A stretch of DNA of 64,000 nt from Siphonodentalium dalli (GCA_032622095.1 CP136069.1:64811319-64875318); one strand, 5' to 3'. Counted from the stretch's first letter, positions 1 to 12,911 are shown. Translations and numbers: made by a program. Notes: generated from the letters alone by a model not told the origin.

Positions 1-1283
1 ATCGAGCAGTAGTGGTTTATTTTTCCAATATGAGGCATCCTGAAAATTAGTGTCAATCCTCAAAATAAAGCCAAAATATTAAGATTCTTTTTTTCAATTT
101 TACTAGCTGATGCATCTCGTATAACTGAAGTATGCCCTTATATACCATAATATTACTAAATTGAAGAGGAAATGTTAATATACATTTTGAGAGGGATATC
201 TTGTCCAATTTTAAACACTTTTCATGCAGAATTTGGCAATTTATAATAAACATTTACCAAAATTAACAGAAAATAAAAATAAAAAATACTTTAATAGCAA
301 TATAAAGCAACCATAAGTCAATTGAAATATCTAAACATAATGATACAACACCAGACACAGCCTCAGGCATGAAATTTTACCAGATGGCAGGGCATACTAT
401 CTGTTTAATAACAAACCTGCCATGGCAATAAAATTTTGCACGACAGTAACTCTAGTGGTGATGCCATCACCCCCCCCCCCCCCCCCCCGACTTGGGGTGG
501 GGCTACGGTCCCCGTTAAGACTACTGGGTGCAGGAAAAGCTTAATTGGGTCAACTGTCACCTTTTCCCAATGGGGGGGGGCTAACACTCCTCAAAATTGT
601 GGTGAGAGGGGCTTTAGACCCCCTGACCCCCTAATGGTACATGATGTCCATGCAAAATTCCCAGATTTATCACTTTCTTTACTATCTACAGGCGAATCCA
701 TGGGTTTCTTCTTTAAGTATGTCCAAAATGTGGTCATTATCATTTGAAAATAAGAAAATATGGAATTAACAACTTATCATGGCGAGACGTGAAATTTCGT
801 AAAATTCAAATTTTTCTTATAGGAATCACTGAACTAAATGGTTTCCCATAGGCGACAGTGTTAACGTTTCGGCCAAATTCACTGAATTGAAGCCTTCAGG
901 CCATACCAGTGATGTTTACCCAGCTAGATTGACACCAGTTGATCACGAAAATGCAAGAAAAATCATAGGTCATGTGTTTACTTTTTAAAATAAATCCACA
1001 AGTCTACGACATGGCTATCTCACAGCCAAATTTGATCTGGGAAAAAACCCAGGACTACAGCAGCTAGTTAAATAAATTTCCCGCTCACAAAAATCCATTT
1101 CCCCATTCATTCACCAGTTTTAATTATTTAGATATTATGTACAAATCAAATAAACGCGATGTAATCCTTTAATAACGTGTCGCATTTATCAGGTGAAGGT
1201 CATTCTTCAGTTACCTTCACCTTTAGCATTCCAAGGTGTACTCGCTCCCCAACTCTAGAACACATTTAGCTCCCTGATTCCTA
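1..1283. repeat. Tandem duplication, copy 1 (1369-bp period)
   Basis: This block repeats almost base for base at 1370-2483, including the opening atcgagcagtagtgg and the closing tctagaacacatttagctcc. It contains a poly-C run at about 470-488, a G run near 573-580, and a small palindrome ggtgaaggtcattc...accttcacc near 1192-1222. The left edge is cut by the window start. 1284-1369 is the linker between the copies. Short open frames over the C/G-rich part appear in both copies and look fortuitous. Confidence 0.9.
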
Positions 1284-1369
1284 TTATATATATGTATATG
1301 TGTGAAACACAGCGTTTCTTATAGTATTTTATCAAAATATAGACCTTGCTGAAATCAAAAATGGATTAT

Positions 1370-2483
1370 ATCGAGCAGTAGTGGTTTATTTTTCCAATAT
1401 GAGGCATCCTGAAAATTAGTGTCAATCCTCAAAATAAAGCCAAAAAATTAAGATTCTTTTTTTTCAAATTTTACTAGCTGATGCATCTCGTATAACTGAA
1501 GTATGCCCTTATATACCATAATATTACTAAATTGAAGAGAAAATGTTAATATACATTTTGAGAGGGATATCTTGTCTAATTTTAAAAACTTTTCATGCAG
1601 AATTTGGCAATTTATAATAAACATTTACCAAAATTAACAGAAAATAAAAATAAAAAATACTTTAATAGCAATATAAAGCAAACATAAGTCAATTGAAATA
1701 TCTAAACATAATGATACAACATCAGACACAGCCTCAGGCATGAAATTTTACCAGATGGCAGGGCATACTGTCTGTTTAATAACAAACCTGCCATGGCAAT
1801 TTTGCACGACATTAACTCTAGTGGTGATGCCATCACCCCCCCCCCCCCCCCCTCGACTTGGGGTGGGGCTACGGTCCCCGTTAAGACTACTGGGTGCAGG
1901 AAAAGCTTAATTGGGTCAACTGTCACCTTTTCCCAATGGGGGGGGGCTAACACTCCTCAAAATTGTGGGGAGATGGGCTTTAGACCCCCTGACCCCCTAT
2001 CGTAAAATTCAAATTTTTCTTATAGGAATCACTGAACTAAATGGTTTCCCATAGGCGACAGTGTTAACGTTTCGGCCAAATTCACTGAATTGAAGCCTGC
2101 AGGCCATACCAGTGATGTTTACCCAGCTAGATTGACACCATGCAGTTGGTCACGAAAATGCAAGAAAAATCATAGGTCATGTGTTTTCTTTTAAAAATAA
2201 ATCCCCAAGTCTACGACATGGCTATCTCACAGCCAAATTTGATCTGGAAAAAACCCAGGACTACAGCAGCTAGTTAAATAAATTTCCCGCTCACAAAAAT
2301 CCACTTCCCCATTCATTCACCAGTTTTAATTATTTAGATATTATGTACAAATCAAATAAACGCGATGTAATCCTTTAATAACGTGTCGCATGTATCAGGT
2401 GAAGGTCATTCTTCAGTTACCTTCACCTTTCCACGGTGTACTCGCTCCCCGACTCTAGAACACATTTAGCTCCCTGATTCCTG
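1370..2483. repeat. Tandem duplication, copy 2 (with internal deletion)
   Basis: Second copy of 1-1283. It lacks about 165 bp that copy 1 has at about 633-797: the sequence passes from gaccccct directly to atcgtaaaattc. The rest is nearly identical, so the duplication is recent or homogenised. The mononucleotide C and G runs differ in length between the copies, as expected from slippage. Confidence 0.9.
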
Positions 2484-4640
2484 TAGATATACAGAGAACA
2501 ATATCATATGCGTATACATAAATATGATAAATTCTATCGCATGTTTACGCCCAGAGCTGCCAACATAAGGGAAACCAAGACAAACGTTGCATCGTCTCTC
2601 GCTGTCCTGCTGTTTTCATGACGGCTTTTGCGTTGAAAACGTTAAGGAGAACAAAAGGAGATTTTGACATTTCATCCTGATCATTCTTCGGAATAAATAT
2701 CAAACTGATATTTATGGCCAGGACTGTCAGCAGAGCATGTACGACTCGGTAGAACATAAAATCCAAGCCGTCAATGCCACACCATCTAACCACAATAACT
2801 TACAAGAAAACCATAGTCAGAAATGGTAACGCCCTCAAGATCATATTATTGGGCATATATATAAATAAACTGGTTTCAACCATATTCCTTCAAATTTTTA
2901 CAACAACTACGGCTTATCACTGAAGGTTTCTCATTTACCTCACCATAACGCCTCAAAATACGGACCAAAAATATATTATCGGATTAAATACACCCCGATA
3001 CTTCGCAATACGACCCTTAGTCTATATTCCATCTTCTACATTCTATACTTCATCAGCAATGTTAGCTGTTATATATTATGCATTGTGTTCTCGCAATAAA
3101 ATCTTCGAGTGGCCCAGTCATTGTCACACCTAAATATCGAAAGCTATTGACGCGGTCATAAAAGTTACATACTGCAACAATGAGACATCCGCGAACATAC
3201 ATCCGCGAATACGTACATCCTGCAAAAAATCTAACTGGTACGCAATATAGCGAGTAGGTTATTAATAAAAGTTACCCCATAGCTCCTATATAATTTGTTT
3301 TATAAATTGTATTCGTCAAAAATAACACAAGTAACAATATATAAACAGAAAATAGTAAGATTGGTTCCTGCACTGAAATATCTACAGATACAGAGACATT
3401 GTTGAGTAATCATTTGTTATCGAATTTGTTTCCGTTACCTGTTTACCGTCGTTACGCTTTTTTTATTTGTCATAATATTTGCCGTATATGCGGATAAAAC
3501 AGTTTGTTGTGTATTTACCGAAATTAATTTGCATCTTCTGCAAATAATACCTGATGACTTGGTTATATTAGTAATCTTGGAAAATATCCCCAGAAAAACA
3601 TTGGATGTCACCTTATATGTTAGATTGTGGGAATATGACATTAATTTCTCTTCGTTCTACTACAATCGTGTGAAACCCGAAATGAGTTGTTCTGCGAGAT
3701 ATCCCCATAGCCCCATGAACACGCCCAGAACAGCCTGGCAGTATACACATATAGGGCGTGATAATGTTCGAGCGCTTCGAGTGATAACAGATGCCCATCA
3801 ATGATGTCTGATTGGTGCTGAAGCGTTCGATCGCAAATCCTTCTCAATGTGTCCGAGTACCAAGGCACCAATGCAAAATCCGCCGAACCGGAACACGTTC
3901 TATTAGCAAACATTAGTGCCACGGGCATTCCATTCAGCGCGCAGTCGGGCGACAAGGATTTCGTGTTTCCCCCTTCTATGGTCCTGCTCTGTGGCAAAGC
4001 TAATCTTTACAAGAACTCTAATGCAATAATTGACGACACAAACATAAGAGCTGCTAGCCCGTAAAAGAACCGATTTGTTCGATTTTGGACTCGTTATATA
4101 TTTACTCACAACAAACTAATGCGTATTTAAACGAACATGGCTCAATAGAACTTCACTATTGTTACCCACTCTAACGTGGTTTGGCTGGGGGGAGGGTATA
4201 GAGATTGCGTCCGTCCGTCCGTAACAACTTGGAGCTCTATCTCAGTCATCATATAGGTCGAATTTTAACGATATTTTCTCACGAACAACTACATGGCGAG
4301 GAACCGACGCCACTGATGCTGAAGGTGTCTTTCTCATACAAAAAGTGCTATAGGGTATATACACAGGTTTTGGAAATGTGCTGAAGGGTACACAGGTTTT
4401 GAAATCTTGTTCTAAATGACGATAAGTTTTCCAGTCTGCCATGATTTCTGCTGGAAAATTATTATCTACGTTCCAAGGAGCTGAAAACAAACAGCTGATG
4501 GGCGCCAGACATTCGGGAACACAGTTGATGTACCTGCGTTAGTGCCGATAACAAACCATGTGTATCCTTCATCACATTTTCAAACCATATGTACCATTCA
4601 GCACTGTTTAGGTGAGATTGGCCCCTTCAGCGTCATCAAT
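2484..4640. other. No recognisable gene or repeat
   Basis: Stops are frequent in all frames. The only stretch of some interest is 3640-4000, which stays open on both strands for about 70-120 codons. On the minus strand it can be read in shifted frames as short hydrophobic segments (for example AVLGVFMGLWGYLAEQ at about 3690-3740), but stops and frame changes intervene and I cannot assign a family. 4199-4212 has a short ccgt run. Confidence 0.6.
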
Positions 4641-6096
4641 ATATATTTACACACTAAGTGTTATTATCACTAAATCCAGCATTCTGATTTGGTCGGCGCC
4701 CACGTGGCTAGTTGCAGTTATTTCTCGGTGAATGCGCAACAGCGTATAACTGCAAGTTCATAACAACATCGATACGTCATTTGGGTTTGGAAAGACGAAC
4801 GCGTAATGTTTTGGGCGCATTTGTATTCGCGCAGGATTGACTTAATAAATCATCGGGTTTCAATTGTTCCTGTTAACTTTTGCCAAGGGTGCTATGGGAT
4901 ATTTTGGGCTTGTTTTGTCACGATACACTTTTCGATTTAAATACATTTACAAAAGTAAATGTATATAAATATAAGGATTAACTGTCATGTGGACTGTTTT
5001 TATGGAGATGTAACCGTGAGGTAAGTGGTCATAACTTGTATGTAAAACCCTTCGGGTTTTACACAAGTTATGACCACTTACCTCACGGTTACATCTCCAT
5101 AAAAACAGTCAACATGACAGTTAAGGGTCAGACGCACGTTTTGCCAAAATTTCCTGGTATTTCAAAATGTATTTTCTCTAAATCTATCAGGAATATCTTT
5201 GTGAAATTTTGTACAAGAGATTATTGTGGTACGATACATAAGAACCATTGGACATTTGTTTATTATAATCTCATTTACTTTACTTTTATGGCATGAAAAA
5301 TCTTTAAAATTTCACTGTGTTCATGCAGGTACCGAGAACTACTGTAAAACAGATTTTTTTCGAAAGTGCATTTCATATATACATGATATCATATCTGAAG
5401 ATCATGAGAGGAGACTTAATTGTTCTTGATTCATGAAATTAAATGATTATTTTCATTCAGAAAGACAACTACCATAAATAATGTTTTATTATTGAGAATT
5501 TTCATGCCATGCTTGTTGGTCATTGAAAAATTGGGCTCAGTTGAGTTCTGGGTCATGGGTTCATAACCAAGTTAAATCTGACCACCATATCTCTTAACAC
5601 TGTGGCCTAATTTCTGTTGATTGCTCCCTGCTTGAGTGGACAGCACCACATTTGAACATTTGTTTTCATTGGGCTGGCATATTTGTGACTGCTTTATTCT
5701 TCATTATAATACATGGGGTATGATGCTATAATATGCAATTAAAAAGCTAACTCAACATTATGATACAAATGAAGCCTCCTCTCATGGAGTCAAGACAATA
5801 AGCTATTTGATGGTTGACATGTTGTTTGAAATTATAAATTTTTCTGGCAGTTCTCGGTACCTAAAGGGACAGAAACGAAACAAATATTTTCAACCTCTCA
5901 AATGTATTAAAATCCATTATAGTTATTGTCTCTTTATAATTGCTCTGATTCTATATATAATGAAAATTATCATATGTAAAATTCAAGATTTTTCACCAGA
6001 TAGATCCAGAGAAATTCTTTGTTGAAAATCACTTGCCATTTCTGGCTGGATTTACTGTGATTTATGCAAAACGTGCGTCTCTCCCTTAATCCGTAT
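4641..6096 (+). mobile_element. Long-hairpin element, copy A (interrupted by a 961-bp insertion)
   Basis: About 500 bp of this element (4641-5124 plus about 6086-6096) matches copies at 56177-56682 (opposite strand) and 57957-58474. It starts near cactaagtgtt, has a non-palindromic body, and ends in a very long hairpin: arms at about 4975-5041 and 5063-5124 around the centre acccttcgggt. The family right end should read cagttaatccttat. Here it is split at TTAA by the element at 5125-6085 and resumes at 6086. No protein is encoded. The two ends are not inverted repeats of each other, so the superfamily is unknown. Confidence 0.8.
5125..6085. mobile_element. TTAA-flanked foldback element, 961 bp
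   Basis: The element is flanked by TTAA at 5121-5124 and 6086-6089. Its ends are inverted repeats: left GGGTCAGACGCACGTTTTGC, right end in reverse complement GGGAGAGACGCACGTTTTGC. Weaker inverted similarity continues inward, e.g. ggtaccgagaac near 5330 against gttctcggtacc near 5853, and catgagaggag near 5404 against ctcctctcatg near 5775, so it is a degenerate foldback. It sits inside the end of the long-hairpin element at 4641-6096, which shows insertion order. TTAA duplication is typical of piggyBac-type transposition, but the GGG start is not the usual CCC end. No transposase frame is seen. Confidence 0.8.
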
Positions 6097-6097
6097 A

Positions 6098-6415
6098 TAT
6101 CTAAACCTTCGCTTCAGACGTTCGGGTAGCTTCTATTTGGAATTCATGCAGTGGGTGAGCTAGATGTTTGTCGCTTTACTTGCGACTGAAAGGAAATATG
6201 TGCATTTTATGAACATCTATAAATGGTTGATGTATGTCGATTCCTTGTAACTTTGTAACTAAATATAAGTTTTTAGCGATTACTGTTATATTTGAATGTG
6301 AATTGCCACAGCACATATGCTACATGTATATTATTCCACCACACACACACACGTTTATATATGTTTTAAACAAATTTAAAATAAAACCCCTTTGGGTTAG
6401 AGACTTGACGTGAAT
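6098..6415 (+). repeat. Dispersed repeat R1, copy 1
   Basis: Shares several blocks, in the same order, with 50762-51557 and 63400-63742: cgcttcagacgttcggg, aaatggttga, a block like tgaatttccacagctcat, and atatgttttaaacaaattta followed by ctttgggttagaga. The function and class of R1 are unknown. A short CA run lies at about 6341-6353. The sequence begins directly after the right end of the long-hairpin element. Confidence 0.7.
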
Positions 6416-8886
6416 TCCTGGCCCTGCACTTTTCACAATCTCGACACAAAACGCCCAAACCCGATAAAAGTAATCTGATTTGTAAGCGGGTATATCGAAG
6501 TGCAAATTTACCAAGAATTGATTTATAATGTATCAGATTTCTTTCATTTAGGAAATAAAACATATACAAATAGTAATTTGATGGTGTCATGTCGGATTGG
6601 CGAATCTAAATACTTGTTTTTTGAACCACATATAATTTTCTCATTGGGGAAACCATAGGTATAAATTCAGCAGTTCTTGGTGAATTATGGTCCCCCGGAG
6701 ATTCTAGGTATATTTATCGGCGAATTGCCTGGACTCTGAGAAATACAACAATCGGATACAATCAAGCTCGATGTAAATATCTACCCCGTGTACGTAATCC
6801 CAAACAATTGCTATAGATCGGAGACCCTGGCCCGTTCGACGTCGAACAATACGCATGACGTTAGTGCTGTCATTAAATGAAGGTTATGTATAAAAGAAAA
6901 ACAAAGTCATATCGATCTCAAACCTTACAATTTATATTCGTAATTAAATACATAATGGGCGAAATTTACAATGCATGCTAAAATCAATCGCAATCTGCGT
7001 TCCAATACACCAATATGTATCACGATGGTAAATGGTTCGCAAACTAATTTCCTAATTGATCCAGGTCTTGCGTGTACCAGGGTGTCCCCCTCTTTTTGTA
7101 CGCGGTATTCACATGCCACTTCCAGTCGATACGTGGGCTTCATACACCTCTGTTAACTGGTTCTCATATCGATGCATATATATATGCCCAATTTAACTGG
7201 TATTCTGGATTGAATAACAAAAAGGCTGGTATATACGCGCAGCTCTTATAGCATAGAAGTACACACAGTTTGCTTATGTTCCAGCCCAAATGACATATGT
7301 TGTTATTCCGTCCAATACCTCTTGATATGTTCAATTAATGGACACTACTTTAGAAAATGTGTGAAAACTATGACATTTGTGTATTTACTCCATAGTTTCT
7401 TAACTTGTACGCAGGATTCACCCCTCTATTTTAAAGGCCCACTTAATTTTTCGAATCACCAGATCACATTATACATACAACATACTCCATGTTATAAACC
7501 ATTTGAAATAGGAAGCTCCAAACCATTGTATTATCAAATTATTCGGTTGAATAAACTGTGAATATGTTGTTATTGCAAGGTACCGAACGTGTGTTCTGTG
7601 CTTAATTTCGATCTGGTCTGTACTGCCTGTGTATTATTCTGAATGGATGGGGAATAACTCTATCTCTTAGATGTGAATTATGATCCATTCTGAAGTAAAT
7701 ATCGGGAGAAGTATTGTGGTGAATCCCTTGATGGACACTCCTATGTCACAGCTGTTCCGTATTCTGGTGGAATTTATATATTGTTGGTTCCTCTTCCAAA
7801 TGGTATAGTCTATGGAATATGTTGTGTAATATGATCTGGGCATTAGAAAATTAAGTGGATTTTTAACTTGTATTCAGGATTCAAGGGGTTGGGGGATGAC
7901 ACCGTCATGCACTAACGATTTTGATTATAGATGCCCTGTCAGATTTGACACCAAGTAGTCAAACTTTCTTCATGTGATAATATGGCTGTCCTCAATATAG
8001 CCCAATTTCACTGCGGGGGGTATTTCACGCGCCGGGACAGCATTTATTTATCAGGGTTCGCACACTAGTCTGAAATCCTGGAAAGTTTTGGAAAAAGGCA
8101 CATTTTTTCACCTCACGATGAACAAGTTTTGGAAATATCCTCCCTCTACCACTTCCAGCCCCCTATAAGGAAACATCTCCAACCGATGCTATGGCCATTT
8201 TGGTAAACAAAATTCCGATTGAAAAAGAAAACAATACATCTTTTTGTCCATCAAGATATCTTTTACACTAAATATTTGTTAGAAAAATAATATTATCCTA
8301 TTTGATGTCTGAACCTTCCAACTCAGGTATGAATTTTCGAACTGTTGAAAATTTAGATCAAAGTTGGGGGTACCTGGTTACGCAAGACTTAAACGCGCCG
8401 TGTGGACGACCAATCAATCAATCATAAGTGTATTGCCTTCGTCAATGGATGACATTCGAAACAAAAATACAAATAACTCTATGCATGTTAATAACGCACG
8501 TGGTATCATACTAAGCGCTCCACCCATTCTGGCTTTCCATCATGGTTTGGCCCCCTCACTCAACTCAGCATCTATAGGTCATCATTGTTGTCATTGTCTG
8601 GCTAGTCTAATTCCCGCTATGTACGAGAACGAACGCTATCTCGTACAGAGGAAATGGCGAGTGTCCCGGTGCCTTGATGACTTCCGCTGGCGAGCGACTT
8701 CTGGGAAATTAATTGTTAGAATACGTCACTCATAGCTGTCATTTAGAGCGAAGACGACGTATCTTCGAATCTGTACCGAGTCTACAGATTTATCTCGCGG
8801 GATTTCCTGAATGCATGTCTCTTGTCTAGTTTTCCGGTTACGTGGGTGATTGACACGGCTATTTTCCCCATAAGCATCGATGACGT
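6416..8886. other. No recognisable gene
   Basis: No frame stays open with family-like residues. 8364-8735 is open for 123 codons on the plus strand, but I see no motif and no repeat partner that would support coding. 8310-8375 (actgttgaaaatttagatc, then aaagttggggg) resembles the right end of the hAT-like element at 29074-30077 and is probably a decayed fragment of that family. Confidence 0.6.
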
Positions 8887-8888
8887 AT

Positions 8889-8968
8889 AACACAACATCT
8901 ACCAGAGTTGTCACTCTTGTCGATATTCATAAATATATTGTTATGACAGACAACTCTGGTAGATATTT
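8889..8968. repeat. Inverted repeat, 16-bp arms
   Basis: atctaccagagttgtc is followed after about 40 bases by its exact reverse complement gacaactctggtagat. The loop is AT-rich. It could be a solo MITE remnant. No target duplication was recognised. Confidence 0.7.
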
Positions 8969-9664
8969 GGTGATAACAATCTCGCCGTTAAACGCCATCA
9001 TTAAAGTCATACATTGTGTTAGCAATATTTCTAGATGGAGCCAGCGTAATTACCTAGGTTCGTATCTTGACAATGTTAAAGATACCAGCCTCCGCAATTA
9101 CACATGTTCAATAATAGGCACAGTTTAGACTTTTTACACAACTTCGGGGTGACCTCAAGATGGGAGTCTCCTATCTTGACTAAAATGTGTTGAAAAATGG
9201 CCGCCAGCGTCCATCTTGGAATTTACTCTTTGTCTGACTAAATCCTTTGGCGCACTCTACAGACCACATCCCTCATCCGATCATCACCAAATGTCATATA
9301 TATATATATGGGTTTTCTGGGTGACCTCTAGTATACTTTCCTTCTTCTTTATCATTCTATTCATTGCTCAGAAAAAAATTAACTCCTTCCCAAATTGAGC
9401 TACAGTGTCATTGACACTTTCATTTATAGAAAGGGTTGAGGAATATAAACTCAGATCTTCAAAATTGGAAGGCGCGGACATTATGTGCGGCAACAACACC
9501 GTAAGGGGGTCTTCTCGCAATAAGGGGTCCGGTGACCCAGTAGCTAAGGTGCATGACGCATTATGCCAACAAAAGCGCCCAGCGAAGGCGAAGCTTGTTC
9601 TGTCCGTGATCAACATTATCCTGATTCGTCATCTGGGCAATTTTGTCAATACACAAATCAGAAA
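8969..9664. other. No recognisable gene
   Basis: 9405-9683 is open on plus and 9368-9616 on minus, but neither shows a recognisable motif. A short (TA)n run lies at about 9297-9309. Parts of this stretch may be remnants of the LINE whose 3' end follows. Confidence 0.5.
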
Positions 9665-10098
9665 ACCAACATGTATAAGATAAGAAAAGATAAGATGAGA
9701 TTTAATGCAAAATACACCCAATGGGCAGTTTCACATATAATAAATACAACATATATCAACATAAAGAATAATATAACATGAGTAATCACGTACAATATGC
9801 GTATACTTTCTCGTGAATTTACTGTCATAAAATCTCACGTATACTTGCTAGCTTTTGTTAAATATATGTATATTGTCTCGAATGTTGAAGAAAGACCGGA
9901 TCATGTCGCCTATGACGTTAACGGTTGCAATTTGTTCATTCTGCATAATAAATCTAAACTTCTCATAGTTTGTTATTTCTAAGAAATGAGGGAAAGATGC
10001 AATTATGTCATTCACATAAGTTTCACGAATGCCTGACATTCTAAGATGAAATGATATTCTGACTCAATTTGTTTTGAGTTACACGCAGAACACAATCT
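9665..10098 (-). pseudogene. Non-LTR retrotransposon (LINE) 3' fragment
   Basis: On the minus strand, from about 10098 down to 9848, the translation matches the C-terminal tail that follows the reverse transcriptase in many animal jockey/CR1/L2-type elements. It has a CxxC pair (RLCSACNSKQ), then ESEYHFILECQAF, giving the usual C-C-H-C spacing, and then a helical stretch ending near NVIGDMIRSF. The frame is open for about 80 residues. The 5' side is cut by a (TA)n tract at about 10095-10130. Below 9848 the sequence looks like a 3' UTR, ending in an imperfect atctta-type tail near 9670. It is a dead, 5'-truncated copy. The exact clade cannot be named from this piece. Confidence 0.75.
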
Positions 10099-10329
10099 GT
10101 ATATATATATGTATGTGGGTGTATATATATAGTATTCATGGTCGCTATCCCGGATCGATAACAGTGACATATATGTATAATTTGCAGTTAGGCTCACTGA
10201 TTGGGCGGCAAGAAACTACAACCAAAGGGCAGTATCATCCATTCCCATCTATAACATTGCATCGACGCCAAACAAATTCCTCTAAATACGGTCAATATGT
10301 TCAGTCGCAAACGAGGGCTGACTCATTAG

Positions 10330-11470
10330 GACAACCGGTACTGTTGATCAGAACTGGGTCAGAACGAGAAGCCGAGCGTTCTCTTCCTAATCGATACGTA
10401 TTGTACAATGAGTGAGACATCGGTTCACAAATAACGTTATTTGTGACCGAACATTCGTATTCTGAATGTCAGAGGTTGTATAGGTTTAAGAAGAGAAATG
10501 CAGTGATTCAATTTTGATACCATTAATTCACTCACTCTGCGTAGCCATTTCAGTCGCGTCAATGTGTTTCATCCTCCTTCCGATATGTTCTGCCAACAAG
10601 GAAGTATGAAAGCTATGCGTACATAGACGTAGTCCGAGTGTTGTTTGGGTGTCAAGCTTCGTAACTATACACCCTTTGAGAAAGGACCAAACTAGTATAG
10701 GTCTTTCAAATTTCACTAAGTTTACCAGATGGGTTAGAATTTATGGAGGTTTGCGATCAGGAGTACTTTCAAAATAGGGCCCAAATGAATTTCACATTTT
10801 CTGTTCAAAAGCTATCCTTTGTTTATATTAAATTTCTGTCGTCCGAATCGATACGTGATACGTGTTGTACAATACGTGAGAACTCGGTATGCAGCTGGAT
10901 GCTCTCCGGACTCCGGTTTGAAGGCAAGTGTCTAATTTCCAATTGCATTCCCCTTGAACCTGACTGAATGTTCTATATCTGAAAAAATTAATTTGCACCC
11001 CACCCCTTGTGTTTGGTTTTCCAATTGATATGCCTCACGCATTCCAACTGCATAATGGATATTTCTAACCAGACACCCCCTAATGTTGGATATTTTCCAA
11101 CACGTTCTGATTGTCATTTCAGGTTTAAATCCGTCACATAATTCAATTCAATTTATTTGTGTTCATCGATATCTAGATATTACAGGATAGCGAGAGTTCA
11201 AGATAAATAACACGTCAAAATATTCCATTAGTACAACAATAGCTTTAACACGAGGAATACCTTAGTGTTCAGATTTTTTTTTACCAGTTTACGGTCTTGT
11301 GATGATTTCAGGTATACAGTGGGCGGGGACCTTGATATATGGTCAGGGATGTCAATATTTTAAACACAGAGTGGGTAATGGAATATCAATGATATAGCCT
11401 CGTGTGGATTTGCCGAAGATATCGAAGGACGACATATCAGTCATTCACACCAAGAAGTGTTAGAAAAACC
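10330..11470. repeat. Diverged dispersed repeat (partner at 14690-15290)
   Basis: Blocks here recur at 14690-15290: cgatacgt...ttgtacaatacgtgaga...ctcggt, atcctttgtttat near 10815 and 15016, cgtattctgaatgtcagaggttg near 10458 and 15120, ttccaattgatatgcctcacgc near 11020 and 15218, and a gcggggac...caggaatgt-like block near 11320 and 14735. The order of blocks differs between the two places. A third partial set lies within this interval (10330-10490). No coding potential is evident. Confidence 0.6.
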
Positions 11471-12183
11471 GGCAAATTCACCATTACGCTTCTCTACTCG
11501 GTGTCATGGGGGACTATATATAATATGCACAATTTCTAGGACGTGGTGTCAAACCACCGCAATCATAATACACCGGAGAGTATCATCCTGCTGCCATCGA
11601 GTCAATATCACGTATCAGACATTAACTATTCTGCATTGCGCACGTCCCACGTGGCTTCTGAATTTCTGATTATAAGCTATACATTTCAACTCGAAATTTA
11701 CATTCCAAGCAAAGCATGCACAATGTCAAATACGGTGTGTTTAATGCTCATTTGGGAGAAATGTGCGTGAAGCCATGCGTCCCATAAATGTCACCCACAA
11801 CGTAAGAAATGTAGCGAAACATGGTTTAGTGGGCACATGGGAACAGACACTTATAGGAAATTTAACGTGATGTGAAAAGACCGCATCCAGCGATGTCATC
11901 CTGCCACTGGAATGGTTACGTCGGTTATGTGCATGGCACACTAGGTCGTCATGCGCGAATAGTTTATGGACGCAATTTTAAAAGTTCAGCCGAATTACAT
12001 CTGAAGAAAGTTATCTATATCGATCACGTTATCGTTGCTAAGTGTTTGGAAATCTAATATTGCCTGACTAAATGTGCTGCACGGGCTAGTCTCAAATACT
12101 CGGCAGATGTTTTGAAAATAAATAAGAATACACTCAGCCTTGCATGTTATGGGAATATATCATCAAAAAGCTATATAAATATA
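11471..12183. other. No recognisable gene or repeat
   Basis: Only short open frames without motifs are present. 11143-11160, just upstream, has an aattcaattcaatttatt tract like the tails of some LINE 3' ends, but no LINE body was recognised next to it. Confidence 0.5.
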
Positions 12184-12303
12184 AGAAATGAATGTAGTGG
12201 TGTGTGGGATACGATGCTGTGGTCGTTGGGGGCACATCTAGTGGGAACTAACGACCACAGCTCCGTATCCCCCAACAACACACACCCACTACATTCATTT
12301 CTT
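12184..12303. repeat. Long imperfect hairpin
   Basis: gaaatgaatgtagtgg at the left is matched by ccactacattcatttc at the right. The inner parts (gggatacg...gctgtggtcgtt against aacgaccacagctccgtatccc) also pair. The left arm lacks about 8 nt present in the right arm. The loop is about 18 nt. Probably a foldback MITE. No flanking duplication was seen. Confidence 0.75.
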
Positions 12304-12769
12304 TATTGTGACAGTACTTTATGAGACCAGACGTGGAATAAAATTGGGAATGCCATCACGTGAAAGCCATCATCTCTCAAGCAATGCTAGAGACGTTAAT
12401 CTCAAAGATTATCGTCGGGGTTTTCAAAGAGAGTGGATATATTGTAGAGACAGATTGGCTGATAAAACGTCGAGTCTCAAAACACTGAAACCGCGCACAA
12501 CGAAATGAGACGGGTGTGTCTACAAAGTGATCGATTACCCCTTTTGTCGTATAAGTCTTAGACTATGTTAGAGAGGCCGGGCGGTACGTGTCTTGAATAA
12601 TAAATATCACTGACAGACATGTCTGAATCTATGAAGAAAGAGAAACTTGATAGGGTTCTGAACTCCACTGAGAGAGATTAGAAAGCGTCTTAACGTTTTA
12701 TCGGGGGAAAACGAAGACCCCCGGGCAATACGCCCTGTCACTAATCGCGGCCATATTAGATCCACCCGG
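12304..12769. other. No recognisable gene or repeat
   Basis: Short frames only (a 66-codon plus frame and the edge of a 107-codon minus frame that runs through the next hairpin). No motifs. Confidence 0.5.
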
Positions 12770-12911
12770 CCCGGTTCCGTGGTTTTAGTGCTACAGGTCA
12801 AAGTTCTGAAGTAGCATTTCCATATATGGAAGTCTTGAATATTCAAAAGCTCCATATATGGAAATGCTACTCCAGAACTTTGACCTGTAGCATTAACCAC
12901 GCGGAACGGGG
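12770..12911. repeat. Long hairpin, about 60-bp arms
   Basis: The left arm starts cccggttccgtggtt and continues through gctacaggtcaaagttct and agcatttccatatatgga. The right arm gives the reverse complement of all three blocks, ending aaccacgcggaacgggg. The loop is about 16-20 nt and AT-rich. Arms differ at a few positions (tagtgc/gcatta). The 107-codon minus-strand frame across it is a by-product of the palindrome. Confidence 0.85.

Noticed and set aside
3613-4109. Minus-strand membrane-protein exon
   Set aside because: Hydrophobic pieces appear only in shifted frames with stops between them, and no transporter signature can be confirmed.
8364-8735. 123-codon plus frame as a gene
   Set aside because: No domain and no supporting signals; the start lies next to a decayed hAT-like fragment.
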